Origin: Catonia carolina
Lineage: Eukaryota > Arthropoda > Insecta > Hemiptera > Achilidae
NCBI GenBank assembly: GCA_035578175.1
Contig: JAQMRL010000003.1
Span: 99,803,969 to 99,867,968 of the forward strand
Reading direction: 5' to 3'
DNA: 64,000 bases
Shown here: positions 9,705-20,935 of the stretch, piece after piece
Layout: every line of letters begins with the position of its first letter
How positions within the stretch are numbered: the first letter of the stretch is position 1
The notes under the pieces: model-generated
Told to the model about the DNA's origin: nothing
Seen by the model: only the letters and a program-made list of their open reading frames with translations
Databases searched by the model: none
Made by a program: the position numbers and the translations under genes

Positions 9705-12440
9705 ACTCCAAACACGACTATTGTGACCTTTGCCGACGACACGGCCGTTCTCGCTATCCATGAAGACCCAATAACTGCGTCACAATTCTTAAAAGAATTC
9801 CTTACATCTTTTGAGAAATGGTTAAGAAAGAGGAGAACAGAAGTTAATGAAAACGAATCAACATATATCACATTTACGCTACGGAAAAATGACTGCCCAC
9901 CAGTAACGTTGAACATTACACTACACACGACACAAGAGTAAAATATTGGGAATCGTCGCCTCACATGGAAACATCACATAATAACTAAAAAAAAGAAACA
10001 CCTTGAGCTGTCGATACGTAAACTACACTGGTTAATTGGTAAATACTCACTTTTTTCGAACGATTGAAAAATTATTTTATATAAATCCCTTTTGAAACCC
10101 ATGTGGCATTTGAACTTCAATTGTGGAATCCATTGTTACCCCTTGCTTGCAACAAGTAAAATAGTTGCCCCCAAAAGCAAGTGGTCTTGAGGTAACGATA
10201 AAATAATAAAAGTAGGTTGTGATACCAAGGAAGAAATAAAACATTAATTGAAGTTCAATATATCACAAATTTAATTAATTATTAAATGTATAAATGTATG
10301 TATAAATGCGAATAAGTCACCAGTTTCATAACCAAAATTATTTATATAAGTATATGTATTGACTAGTTTGCCAAAAAAAATTTTTTGATATTACCCAAAA
10401 AAAATATTAATGACTCTGCTTTGGTAACAATTAATAATGGTATATAGATTTAATTGTACATTTTCAAAAAATATATAAATAAATATAAAAATAATAAATT
10501 AAGATGTGTTAATTTTAATTTAATTTGGCTCTAAGTGCAAATTTATTAAAAGTTGTTAAGTTATAACTGGCCAGTAAACTAATAATTAAGTAACCAAGTA
10601 TTTTGAATTATATATGGATGCATCCTCAAATTTTACAAAAACAAAATAATTTTTATGTTATTATAAAAGTTTTTAATGATTTACACTATTGAATCTACTG
10701 AAAATGTTTAAAATAAGTAATAATACTTTTATACATCTTTTTCCCAAAAGATATTTTATGCAAATTTGGGTAATTGTTTTAACGTATTGAGACGGCAAGG
10801 TTGTTTAAAAGTAGTTAAATAATTAGAGTTCATATAAAAAAATCACAACCAAAGTACAAGTTTCAGCCATGCAAACTTGGTTGAACTGGTGCAGGAAAAT
10901 TTCTTGTAGAAACCAATACAAAGTTAGCAGGCAAGTACTTAAAAAAAAAACAATTACAGATGTCCCATGAATTCCAGGTGTTAAATAAATTAAGTTGAAT
11001 CCTACCTTGCTTGTCCTGGTTAAAAATAAATAATATTTTACTCATCAGAAAATAGCCTTAATTGATTTGCAAGTTCTTAGCTTGATTGGGTGTTGAGACC
11101 ACTGGATACATTTTCAGGACTAAGTTCAATTCCTTTTGAATAAGCTTTATAATTTAATAACTCCGTAACAGAATATTTAATGATAGATTAACCATAATTT
11201 GACATCATTATTAGTTTCATACTTGACATTTTACTTGATTATATACTTGAGATTTTATTTTACATTATACTTGATCCCTTAAAAAGACAAACAGGCAGTA
11301 ATTAGCCACAAATATAAAAAGGAGACTATAGCAAAAGCTACAGTCATAATACAGTAAAAAAACCAAAAGATATTAAAGAAACGTAAAAAAATAATTCAGT
11401 TATTTTGGCGAAACTAAAGCTTTAGGTAAAGTAAAACAAGTTTTACATCTAATACAGAACAATAGGTGATAAATACAAATGAAAATTACAATAAACTAGT
11501 CAAAATTTACATAAGATATCGAGATCGAGCAGCATAAATAAGCAAAGCATAAAGAAATAGGTTATAAAGCCGAAAACCGAGTTTTTTTTTTTTTTTTTTA
11601 GGTTAAACATCATTATCATAAAATGACTAAACAGAATACAATGCCTACTCGTTTTAATTATTTTTAATAATACATGTAAAAGCAATTACTCAAAAAAAAC
11701 AAATGAAAGTAGAACAAATTCAAAATAGAAATAAAATATAAATGAAATAATTTTACTAAGTTAACAAATTTAGTGGTTAAAAAATTTTACAAGATTGTGT
11801 CAAAATCTGCAACGCTAACTTTCGCCAAAACAAAACGAAATTTAAAAAAGCTTACCTTAAAAAGGGAAGAAGAAATCGCAAAACATTTTAAAATAAAATA
11901 AATAAAAAAAATTTAAATGCAAGATTACATGACATTGCAAAATAGATACATCTGTTCAGTATCACGGTAAGGAATCAACAGAAAGAAACTCGCTTACCAA
12001 AGCCAAGAGAAGGGGACGTCATGACGTCACCAACCCAGTACTACATGCGGAAAGTCACGTACGCACTTTAGCGGAGAGCGCACCGCCTATCCGATAGAAA
12101 GAGCCAGTAGATCAAAACCGCCAAAATATAAAATTAAGGAAAACAGTGTAACGCTGACAACAGACGTTACACCATCCAGCACTTCAAACATAAACATATT
12201 CTAACGTTTCCAGTAAAAGTTCTTGCGGCGGGCCCTGAAAATTCCGTGGTACATTAAAAACACCTATATATACTGTATATATATGCCGATCTTAATGTAG
12301 ACACTGTGAAACAAACTATATCAAAATTCAGCCGTAAGTATGAAGAAAGACTCAACCATCATTCAAACTTCCTGGCTCTGAATCTGCTAAACAACTTTGA
12401 TACTGGGTTTTCAAGACTGAAACGTCAGTGTTTCGATTAA
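9705..12440 (+). pseudogene. Jockey-like RT relic split by a 2.0 kb LTR-like element
   Basis: Plus-strand translation from about 9705 reads VTFADDTAVLA, TFTLRKNDCPPVTLN, RRLTWKHHI and YKSLLKPMWHLNFNCGIH. All align with the LINE at 62204-64000 (AAFADDVAIQA, TFTLKKDTCPPVKLN, RRLTWKTHI, YKTILKPIWTYGIQLW). After 12172 the match resumes (SNINIF, RFQ.KFLR, KIPWYIKN, then ADLNVDTVKQTISKFSRKYE and NFLALNLLNNF), ending at a stop near 12440. The two halves join in register once the insertion 10134-12171 is removed. Several frameshifts and stops show it is dead. Confidence 0.82.
10134..12171 (+). mobile_element. 2,038-bp solo-LTR-like element, TSD CCAT
   Basis: It begins TGTTACCCC and ends CGTTACA. The 4-bp duplication CCAT flanks it (10130-10133 and 12172-12175), and the interrupted jockey reading frame confirms both borders. 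It ends with the inverted pair TGTAACG...CGTTACA. The interior is AT-rich and non-coding, with a GC-richer 3' quarter (about 12000-12120) that contains GACGTCATGACGTC, a CRE-like palindrome. TG...CA ends and a 4-bp TSD fit a gypsy-type LTR left after LTR-LTR recombination; a large TIR element is the alternative. Confidence 0.72.
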
Positions 12441-12959
12441 GGTTACCTATTGGTTTTAATTAACATTGTTAAAGTTATTATCATTTTTTTCTAACTGATA
12501 TACTTTCTTTCTTTAGAAGTCATCATTGTATCTCAAATATTACTTATTGCTAATTTCAATTTCATTAATAGATAAAATTGTAATCATGTTAATTAACATT
12601 TTATCAAAATTTATTACTGATTGTATTTTATGTGAACAGATTGTTATGTGGCAGACTTGTAAAAAAATTTAAAATAAATTTGTTATTTTTTTGGTGTTCG
12701 GACATCTAAGGTTCACGTTTACTTAGTATAAATTTCTTTCTTTTCCAAAATTCCTCCATTCCTTATTCTGTTGTGTCATCCTTCTGGTTAATTTTTGTGA
12801 TTCATTATTTCTTTCGTTTTTCTCTAGAAATCTAAGCTAATAAATTTATTCCTAAAATGTTCTGACTAGTTATTTTGAAATATTTAATATTTTAAAATCC
12901 GTTTCGATTTCCTGAAACAAATTCGTTTTTATCGGTGGTAATTTTTTAAATATCATCTA
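12441..12959. other. AT-rich stretch, nothing recognised
   Basis: Contains no usable open frame and no repeat shared with the rest of the window that I could see. Confidence 0.5.
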
Positions 12960-13190
12960 TCATTTTGTTTTATCCGTCCGTCCGTTACACCTAGAGGTCT
13001 GAAACTACAAGAAGTGATAGCAACAGTTTCCGGATTCGTAATCTGCACAAAACGTTAGTGGGCTTAAATTGAGTTTCAAGTTCCGGTTTTGACCCAAAAC
13101 CGGAAGTCAAAAATCAAAGTCAGAAACTACAAGAGATAGCAACAAACTGTTTCGGATTTAGATAAAGAAATCACCGATGTTTTTTGCCAT
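12960..13190 (-). repeat. Family K repeat, about two units, reverse orientation
   Basis: Contains CCGTCCGTCCGTTAC, then GAAACTACAAGA...ATAGCAACA, and the hairpin TTCCGGTTTTGACCCAAAAC followed by CGGAAG. This is the reverse complement of the ~130-bp unit tandemly repeated at 42293-43150. Two partial units are present. No function is evident. Confidence 0.7.
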
Positions 13191-14712
13191 GGTCAAAGAT
13201 AAACCTTTTTTAAAATTGCCACCAGGTATGAGACGCGTCGTCTCATGAAAGGAGTTTTCTGTTTATGTAATGACAATGATGTTGGGAACTGTATGGTATA
13301 ACAGGCCGTGTGTCTAACACTTGACGACAAGAACTAGAAGTTTATTTTATAAGAAATATATTTCATACTAAACATTTTTTTCCAGTTTTTAGTAATTTTT
13401 AATAAATTTACTTAATGTAATTAAATTTTGATTTACAAATTATGTACTAGTTTTTTAAATTTTCAATTAGTTAATATTACACTTATTGAACATTTAAAAA
13501 CTTTTAAAGGTATGTTAAATAAACTGTATAAGATAATTTACGAGTACGTAACCTTAAATATTTATGTAAACTGATTTTCATATTCTAACATTAGTGTCCT
13601 ACAAGTTCATTCCTCCAATTTGACTTTCTATTAAAGATGTGGCAGACCCTGAATTCCTTAAGGTGTACTCAAGTATCTTATCTCTTTTCTTGATCAGATT
13701 ACTTCTTATTCTATCCTCCTACGCTCCTTTTACTTTTTCACCTCACTTACTTTTACCGTCATTCTGCTACACAATCCAAATACTTTTATTTTCTTCTTAT
13801 CCCTAGCTCTTTAATCACCGGTCTACCCCAAGTATAAAACGGTATAGCACAACAGACATAAAACCATTTCAAAAGGTTTTACTTTTTCTAAAACAGTAGG
13901 ATTTGTAAATTGCCTTACTGAACAATAGTCCTATTTCTTTTAGGTTTGAAAATAGTTTGCATATTACAATACTTCCTTGTTTTTTCTACTATTACTTTTA
14001 TTCTAAAGATTCATGCAGTTAGTCTCAAACTTTATTAATCGTGTAAAATCGAGTGTGTTTCATAAACACCTTTTTAATTCTTACATACTCATATAAGTTG
14101 GAGTCAGTATTAAGCTTTATTAAGAAGAAGGGAATTTCTTTCCTTTGACATATGAAACCCAGAAAAGAGATTAATTAGGAAAATCATCGAGAAATTCTGG
14201 GAAATGGAAGGTTCGTTCCACGAAACGACTCTGAAAATCTGCACTCTGTCGCAAAGTCTGCCTTCTATGAACGATTTTTAGATTTTCAGAGTCAGAGTGA
14301 AATCCAGGGTGATTTGCATATTATTTCTGTTCTATAAGAGTTTACTCTGAAAATAAAAATTTAAGAGTCTGCTCTGCATTTTTATTGCAAAGTGAGAAAA
14401 ACACTCTACAAACGCGTATGTTGATCTGGGTGTTTGAAATAATACTTACCTTTTATGTTTGCGGTAGTTATTTCTGCGGTAAATATTAAATTAATTTCAT
14501 AATTAATTAATTAAAACTATATTCGCTATTCATTCTTTGACAAAAATGTTGTGTGCACTAATATTTCCTTTTGAATAGTGATGATGAACAAATAAATAAA
14601 CAAACGAAGAAGAATAATAGAGTATTATCAAGTTAATTTTTGCATGGATTATAATTTATCATCTTGATCATTCAATTTGCGTTAAGGAATGGTGGGTTTA
14701 AAAGTGTTATAA
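13191..14712. other. Unassigned stretch with a small hairpin
   Basis: AT-rich and without recognisable genes. At 14227-14240 and 14280-14293 there is a perfect 14-bp inverted repeat (GACTCTGAAAATCT and its complement) around a 39-base loop; its meaning is unknown. Confidence 0.5.
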
Positions 14713-14723
14713 TTTTTTAGAAC

Positions 14724-14802
14724 TTAACCGGAAATTGAAACCAGGATCTACGCTCTGCAGCGTAACACGCTAACCACTTGGCCACGGACGCGGTTACTGA
14801 AA
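14724..14802 (-). mobile_element. tRNA-like SINE head fragment
   Basis: The reverse strand reads CCGTGGCCAAGTGGTTAGCG (A box with D-loop) and GGTTTCAATTTCC (degenerate B box) in tRNA-like order. The spacing is short, and the acceptor-stem sequence and a type D/E tail are missing. It abuts the poly(A) end of the family C SINE at 14803. I regard it as a SINE head or tRNA pseudogene. Confidence 0.5.
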
Positions 14803-15103
14803 TTTTTTTTTTTAAATTCCTAATTTGTGTACGTTGCAATCTGTTCAATTTAGAACAATTAGCAACCCCATGACCCAATGGGATGAGGATAATGTGTATG
14901 ACGTGTAAATGAGGTGTAGTTTTGTACAGACCCAGGCCGACCATTCCTGAGAGAGTATGGTTAATTAAACCCCAACCATCAAAGTACACCGGTAACCATT
15001 GCCTAGTATTCAAATCCGCATAAAAGTAACTACCTTTACTAGGATTTGAACCAGAAACCATTGTCTCCGAAAATCAGCTGTTAAGCAGCTGATTTTGGCG
15101 ACG
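14803..15103 (-). mobile_element. Family C SINE, copy 1
   Basis: Read on the minus strand: a head with TCGCCAAAATCAGCTG, a palindrome around CAGCTGCTTAACAGCTG and a B-box-like GGTTCAAATCC. The body includes GTTACCGGTGTACTTTGATG and GGTTTAATTAACCATACTC, and the element ends in ACACAAATTAGGAATTTAAA plus poly(A) (about 14803-14815). The combined block 14724-15103 has near-matching flanks, ATTTTTTAGAA and ATTTTATAGAA. The same body occurs at 24285-25222 and 55388-55710. Confidence 0.7.
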
Positions 15104-15580
15104 ATTTTATAGAAAGGATTTTCATATATGTTTTTATGACACTTAATTTATTTAAAAGTTTGTAATCTGAGATGACATTAATTTTTCAAACAAGTTAAGT
15201 ATTTCTGATGTTCTGAAAAAGATTTTTGTTAGCGTAAGAAGTGTAAGTAAATCCAATTATAAATAATGTAAAAACAATCTGAAGCAGGGTTTTAAGGGGA
15301 GAGAAATGCTAACTATTGTATATTTTAATACAATGCAGCTTTAAAAAACCTGGAATGGCTGTGCATTTTTCAACATCTTGGTTAATAATCAGTTTAAAAA
15401 TAAGTATAAGTTATTATATAAATACGATAAAGGATTTACATGACGAAGACAATGGCAAATGGTATTGATCCCAAAAAGAAAAACAAAATTCTCTACAATT
15501 TTTGAAAACCTTAATCTAGATGTGCACTTTTTAACCTCATTTGTTGTGAGCAAATTGTACTAGATTTAAAAACATGCATT
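15104..15580. other. Unassigned AT-rich stretch
   Basis: No open frame of note or repeat match was found. Confidence 0.5.
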
Positions 15581-15790
15581 GGCCGCCTCCGTAGCGAAGT
15601 GGTAGCGCGCTAACCTACAACGCGGAGCTCCCGGGTTCGATTCCCGGCTGGGGTCTGTAAAGTTTTTCAAGTTAAAACCCACTGTTACATAACCGAGTTC
15701 CAGTCCTGAAAGAAATGAGCTTGCGCTCGGGATGTGACGCTGTAACTGAAAGCTACCTTGTCGTTCAGGGAATAGATGGAAGGATTTTTT
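15581..15790 (+). mobile_element. tRNA-derived SINE (family E, copy 2)
   Basis: The head CGTAGCGAAGTGGTAGCGCG (A box) and GGGTTCGATTCCCGG (B box) are well conserved and similar to the copy at 3462. The body differs: AGTTAAAACCCACTG, then GAGTTCCAGTCCTGAAAG and GATGTGACGCTGTAAC. Another tail-like piece (CCGTAGTCGCCAAGAACC) lies at about 15890-15920. There is no CCA-ending acceptor stem, so this is a SINE rather than a tRNA gene. Confidence 0.65.
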
Positions 15791-16545
15791 TGAATTTATT
15801 CTTTAATTGGGATTACACACGAATATTTTAGAAGATAGGCTCGGATCGGGATTATATTGTCAGAGTGGCATTTTGTGATAGTTACATAACCCGCCGTAGT
15901 CGCCAAGAACCAAACTGTTGACTCACTGAACATGCATTCAGCTTTTTCACAGGGGTTAATGACTATATACAGTACTGTTGTCACAAAATGTTTATTACTT
16001 TCTCTTGCCTATATGAATATATATATAGGAAGGAAAGTATTGTTTTCATGTCGATTTTTCGAAATCGAGTTTTCTCCGGATCTATACGTTTTCAGACCCC
16101 CTGAACCCAAAAAAACATGTTTTTAGCGATTGGTCTGTATGTGTGTGTGTGTGTGTGTGTACAAAATATCTCAAGAACGGAACATCGTACGAACTTGAAA
16201 CTTAAAAATTAAGTTACATACCACTACCGGACCCGACACGAACATTTTCATCAAAATCGGTCAAACGGAAGTAGTAGTTTATTCGTGTCATTTTTCACTT
16301 TTTTGCGATTTTCTCAAAAACTAGTCCTACGATTTTTTTAAAATCGCCTGGTTTACTCAATTTTTTATTCTCTACACGATAAGGTAGGCTTCATGTTTGC
16401 TGAAATTCTGGGTAAGACTGTTTTCACGTAAAAACATAGGTTTTTTAAGATTACGGCTTTAATATGCAATTTAGAACAAAATTTATATAATAAAAGTTGT
16501 AGAGAATTAAAAAACCTACAACTTTTATTTCAAACATTTATTTGT

Positions 16546-18430
16546 TGTAAACACCCCTATCGCCGCCGTGAACACCCACGGCCCAAAAAAAACAAGCGAC
16601 AGGTCGGACAGGGTGTAAACAAATAATAAAAAAAAATTTAGGAAGCGGTAAACAAACACGGGGATCGTTGCATGAGTGAAAAATAAAATCATTCACAGTA
16701 GGTTGCAAAAAAAATTTAATTAATAACAGAATAAGACTAGCATATAAAATATTAAGCATTAAATACTTCAATAACAAAATTATAAATCGGCGCAGACCGA
16801 ACATTAGCAACAAACTAAATAATTACTATGTGGGTAATTCAAAGTTAATAATTTTATAAGTTGTAAAATAATGCCTTTATACAAACTAATAATAGCATTT
16901 TGTTTTGTTGGCCAACATATGCATATGTTTAATTCGGTTTACTAATGACTTAGCAACTATTATGTTTAATTTTCAGAATTACTACATAACTATTAATTAA
17001 ATAATTTAGGTTCATTATTACTTTCATATTGACGTTAAATAAAGCAGTAAAATTCAAGATAATTTAGATTTACATAAGAATTTAAAAAAAAAAACTAGAA
17101 CTTAGCTAGTTATTTTAAATTTTAATATAAAAAAATAAATTTGATGTTACATTAGGTTGTGCAAACGAAAATATTTTAATTTTAACATTTCAGTTTGTTA
17201 GTTACTGATTATGAAACGACATGAAAATATATATATATATTAGGTAATTTCTCGACAAAGATTTTCTTGTCCAATACTTGCAAATTATATAAAGGTTTCG
17301 ATTATAGAATCTTTCGTGTAAGATATAATTAATCGGTTTCACCGAATCGCTGTTGACCGAAACTGAGGACTTCACAAAAATATAAAAAGATGATGGTCAC
17401 ATACCTCATGTTAATAACACATATGCTGTGAAAAACACTCACGAATCCCACAAGTAATCTTATTCTCGAAATGGTAGACAGAACAGTATTGGAAAAGATT
17501 CAGACATTTGAAAATCTAGCAGAAAATCCCACCAAGACACAGAATATTGGCGGATGATGAAAATCATATTCGAGAATCGAATATCCAAGTGATGATCAGT
17601 AAACTGAAGGTAGTAGGCATTGAAATTCTGGATTGCAGTTTTACGTTGGTCAGAACTTGTTACCTCGAACCCGGTACTCCAAACCATGCACTTGAACCGT
17701 GCACTCGAACCGTACACTCGAACTGTGCACTTGAACCCTGTAGCAAAGATCGGGCGAGTGTCAATAATTTATAAAAAGATCTTAACTACAGCACCATCAC
17801 ACTATACCAGTAAAGTAGAAAAATTTAGGTTATGTAACTTAAGGAAATAAGAACAGAATTACGAGTTTTAAAAAAAATACAATAATAAGCTTTAAAACAA
17901 CTTGACGAAATACAATTAACTAATCATTTTAGAAAAAAATTTTCATACAGAAAACATAATATCTTTACAAAAGTAGTGCAATTAAAATCGGTTTTAGTTT
18001 GATATAACTGGTAACTTGCAGTTAGAAATAGGCCTAAACTAAGCATAGCTTAGTTTTACAAAAGAATATAAAACAACTCGTAATAATATTCTCAGCTCCT
18101 GGAATGCTAATAAAAGAAATTTGCTTACCATATCAATGGGCAGAAGAAAATACTTTTCCTAAAAAAGTATTAAAACAATCAAATTTTACGTAAAGAAATT
18201 ACATCTGAACACAAACGTAACTAGGTTAAACTACGCCAGACAAGTCACAGGCAGGTACAACATGGCAGCGCATCGTGAGGGACAGAAATAGTACGTAAAA
18301 AAAAAACAGAGCGCGCCACCTTACGGCAAGTAGAACCGCATTACCGGCAAAACAGATAAGGAAAACTACGCGACGAACAACGCAGACAAAACCTAATAAA
18401 ACAGTAACAATCTGCTAATCAAATGTTACA
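16546..18430 (+). mobile_element. 1,885-bp solo-LTR-like element, TSD TTGT
   Basis: Begins TGTAAACACCCC and ends AATGTTACA. The flanking 4-bp duplication is TTGT (16542-16545 and 18431-18434), and the borders are confirmed by the interrupted family A sequence. A 12-bp tandem array (17686-17740) and a GC-richer 3' part (about 18230-18400) are laid out as in the other LTR-like insertions. The 3' inverted pair is present in variant form (GTAACA...TGTTACA). Open frames inside (for example at 17460-17850) have no recognisable domain. Confidence 0.72.
17686..17740. repeat. 12-bp tandem repeat (GTRCACTYGAAC)n
   Basis: Between four and five diverged copies of GTGCACTCGAAC/GTACACTCGAAC inside the LTR-like element. 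The unit resembles the CTCGAA core of the 13-bp array at 286-356. Confidence 0.8.
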
Positions 18431-18939
18431 TTGTATAACGCTTAGTTTAGCGGTAATTTGCGATTTTTTTCTCACAAAAACGTGAGAAAAATCGATTTTT
18501 TTAACATTTCGGCCTTAGTATGCATTTTACGACAAAAGTGTATATAATTAGGGCCTATATACACTTTTCTATTTCTATAGTGTATAGAAAATTAAAAGAT
18601 CTACAACTTTTATTTAGAGCATTTTTCTCTACAGAGCCTAGTTTAGAGAGAAAGAGTGATTTTCCGTATTTCTAAGCCAAACTGAGGTTGATTTTCATTT
18701 TGCGTCTTTCACTCATGATTAAAATTAAGTTAAGTTTATTGAGGTTAGTTTTTGGTTTATTTCTTATGTTTTATTACTAATGTTAGGTTTATTGTTAATT
18801 ATTTGCACTGGCAAGAGAAAGTTGTGTGAGTGTTTCACACCAGATTTTTTTTATAATTGTTACGTTGGTTATCCGACAATTTCTGTTCCTAATAAATATT
18901 CATTCTCTGTGAACAGAGTACGTGACTTACATTTACAAT

Positions 18940-19092
18940 GTTGTTGTTTAGATCAACAGCCGAAAGGCTGGTTTGAACCTTAGAGGTTTTACTAAGTAAA
19001 AACGAGGAGTAAAGTGGTTTACCATTGCCTTCTTCACTGAGTTGATAGAGTACGCTTATCAGCATGCCAGGCCCTCCGAAATGCACTCACTA
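18940..19092 (-). mobile_element. 5'-truncated family B element
   Basis: Contains the family B 3' end in reverse (GTTGTTTAGATCAACAGCCG, TTTACTAAGTAAAAACGAGG). It is cut within the body near ATCAGCATGCCAGGCC. A 7-bp duplication TTACAAT flanks it (18933-18939 and 19093-19099). 5' truncation with the 3' end kept is typical of LINE-machinery insertion. Confidence 0.72.
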
Positions 19093-19099
19093 TTACAAT

Positions 19100-20760
19100 A
19101 CTAAGATCTATGAACACTTTGTAAGTCATGAACTTACATAACGACTTAAAAAACTAGGACTTATGTTAGTTCATAAATTAAGCTTGTGTTTGAAAGTGTG
19201 AGGCGACAAATTAGGCAGAAAGTAGATTCAAGGCAACGAAACACTTTTATTTAAAACAAAACAAACAAAAATGAAATTTACATTATAAAAATAAAAAAGA
19301 AATCGCATGATAAGAAGTACCGGGTCACCGAGCTTCACTCGGTTGCATATTATTTTCTCTAAGTAACTTGAATTGAAATCGTTGAATTCTTTGGGCTGAG
19401 GAATGTTTACTGCAAAAATTTGGCAACCGTAAGTCCAGAAAAGAGTTTAAGGTTATAGCCCTACCTGTAGTTTTACGTGCATTAGGAGTTTATATCTCGA
19501 TAAAAATATACATTAGTATTCATTTTTTACATAAAATTAAAAATAATGTAAAACTTTCAAGATATTTAACAAAAACATTCTTGTGATACTTTTAAATATC
19601 TTATTTCTACATAAATTTAAGATAAATTTCAACCGAGATAATTTAGTTAAGATTGTGGTTTCAGTATTTTACATGAAATATCGAGTTTCACTTGTAAATT
19701 ACGATGAATTTTCTTTGCAATATTTTAAGTTGATTGAAATATAATCTTATAAGAAAAATTATGTTAAATTATTTTCTACCACGATAATACAATAACATTT
19801 TTCATATTATATTGCATGAATATTAAGTTACAATAGAAAATTATGTTGCAAAATAATTTCAGTAAAGGAATGAGGTTTGAGTTTTCTAGATTAACAATCT
19901 TTTAGTATTTTAAATCATAGCATTTATGGAATTTTCTCTAACATAACTCTTTTTAAATTTGAAGACTTTAATTTGAAATCGAATCTGAGAATTTTAACTA
20001 TGCAGACTAAAACTTTATCAACTGCTCTACCAAGGTACTGTTTTTCTCGAATTAATTTAAACAAAATTGAAAATTTTAAAAACGTAACTTAGCACAGTTT
20101 TTTTGTAAAATTAATTCTATAAAATATTTCCAATGGTTTTATTATCGGTTGAGTAGATTGTCTAACATCAAAGCCTTTGTTATTCTTGTACAATTGTGGT
20201 TTTACGCATAATTTTGAGATATATGCATTAATATTGTTATATCGGTCGGCGCATTATGTAACTTTCCTTATGCAATGGATAATTTTTTCGATAAGGTGGT
20301 AGCAGCATATATAACAACGATTGCAGTTCTGTGTGTTAGTTGCTATCTGTAATGAACCCGATTCAAACTTTTTGCTTTCATCTCTGTCATACGATGAAGG
20401 AAGCTTCAAACTTAACGGACGAGTTAACCGTCATAGTTTAAATTATTAAAAATGAAACGGTTGAAGAAAATCCTCATAATTTTTATGAGTAGGGAGGGAT
20501 TTTGAGTGTTGCATTTATAGGATCTTATATTTTCGTGAAAGTTAACTCAAAAACCTAGTTACAGTTTCTGAAAGAGGTAGTGTTACCGGAACTTTATAAC
20601 TTCTTAATACAGGCAAGCGTAGAAAATTTGAACCTAAATAATCCGAACCGGCAAAAACCGGAACGTATGAACCGCCTGTATGTATTGTCTTACATATATG
20701 AGCTGTAAACTCGTTTATTGTTCAAGACATTCAGAATAAAAATTAAGACGAAGATTAAAG
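19100..20760. other. Unassigned AT-rich stretch
   Basis: No confident feature. The segment at about 20340-20690 is less AT-rich, includes AACCGGCAAAAACCGGAAC, and may be upstream transposon sequence belonging with the fragment at 20761. Confidence 0.4.
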
Positions 20761-20935
20761 TGGCTCAGAAGAGAACCACTTTGCGGTTCTTCATATGCTG
20801 ATGCATTAACTGCCGTAGAGACTGCCATGTTTTGGTTTGCAAAACAACCAGAAAGTATCTAGTCACAGCTTCTTCTTCTGAAAAAGATTAAAAATGTGGC
20901 TGCCAAAAGAGAACTTCCAGGTTTATTCAACTTAG
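20761..20935 (+). pseudogene. Possible pogo/jerky-type transposase C-terminal relic
   Basis: Plus-strand translation gives SSYADALTAVETAMFWFAKQ then, after a stop, SQLLLLKKIKNVAAKREL. The pattern (Ala-Leu-x-Ala-x-Glu-Thr, a Trp/Phe-rich helix, then LLxLxKIxxxAxKR) resembles the region after the DDE domain in pogo/Tigger/jerky-like transposases. No catalytic motif is visible, and the remainder of the gene is unrecognisable. The identification rests on pattern only. Confidence 0.35.

Larger units (their letters stand above)
15997..18843 (+). mobile_element. Family A element, copy 2, split by a 1.9 kb LTR
   Basis: Starts ACTTTCTCTTGCCTATATG and ends GGCAAGAGAAAG (18810-18822) plus the GTGTGAGTGTTTCACAC hairpin. 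The A sequence is continuous across the insertion when 16546-18430 is removed (TTTCAAACATTTATTTGT joined to ATAACGCTTAGTTTAGCGG). The GT tract at about 16139-16160 is in the family position. It is non-coding. Confidence 0.82.
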
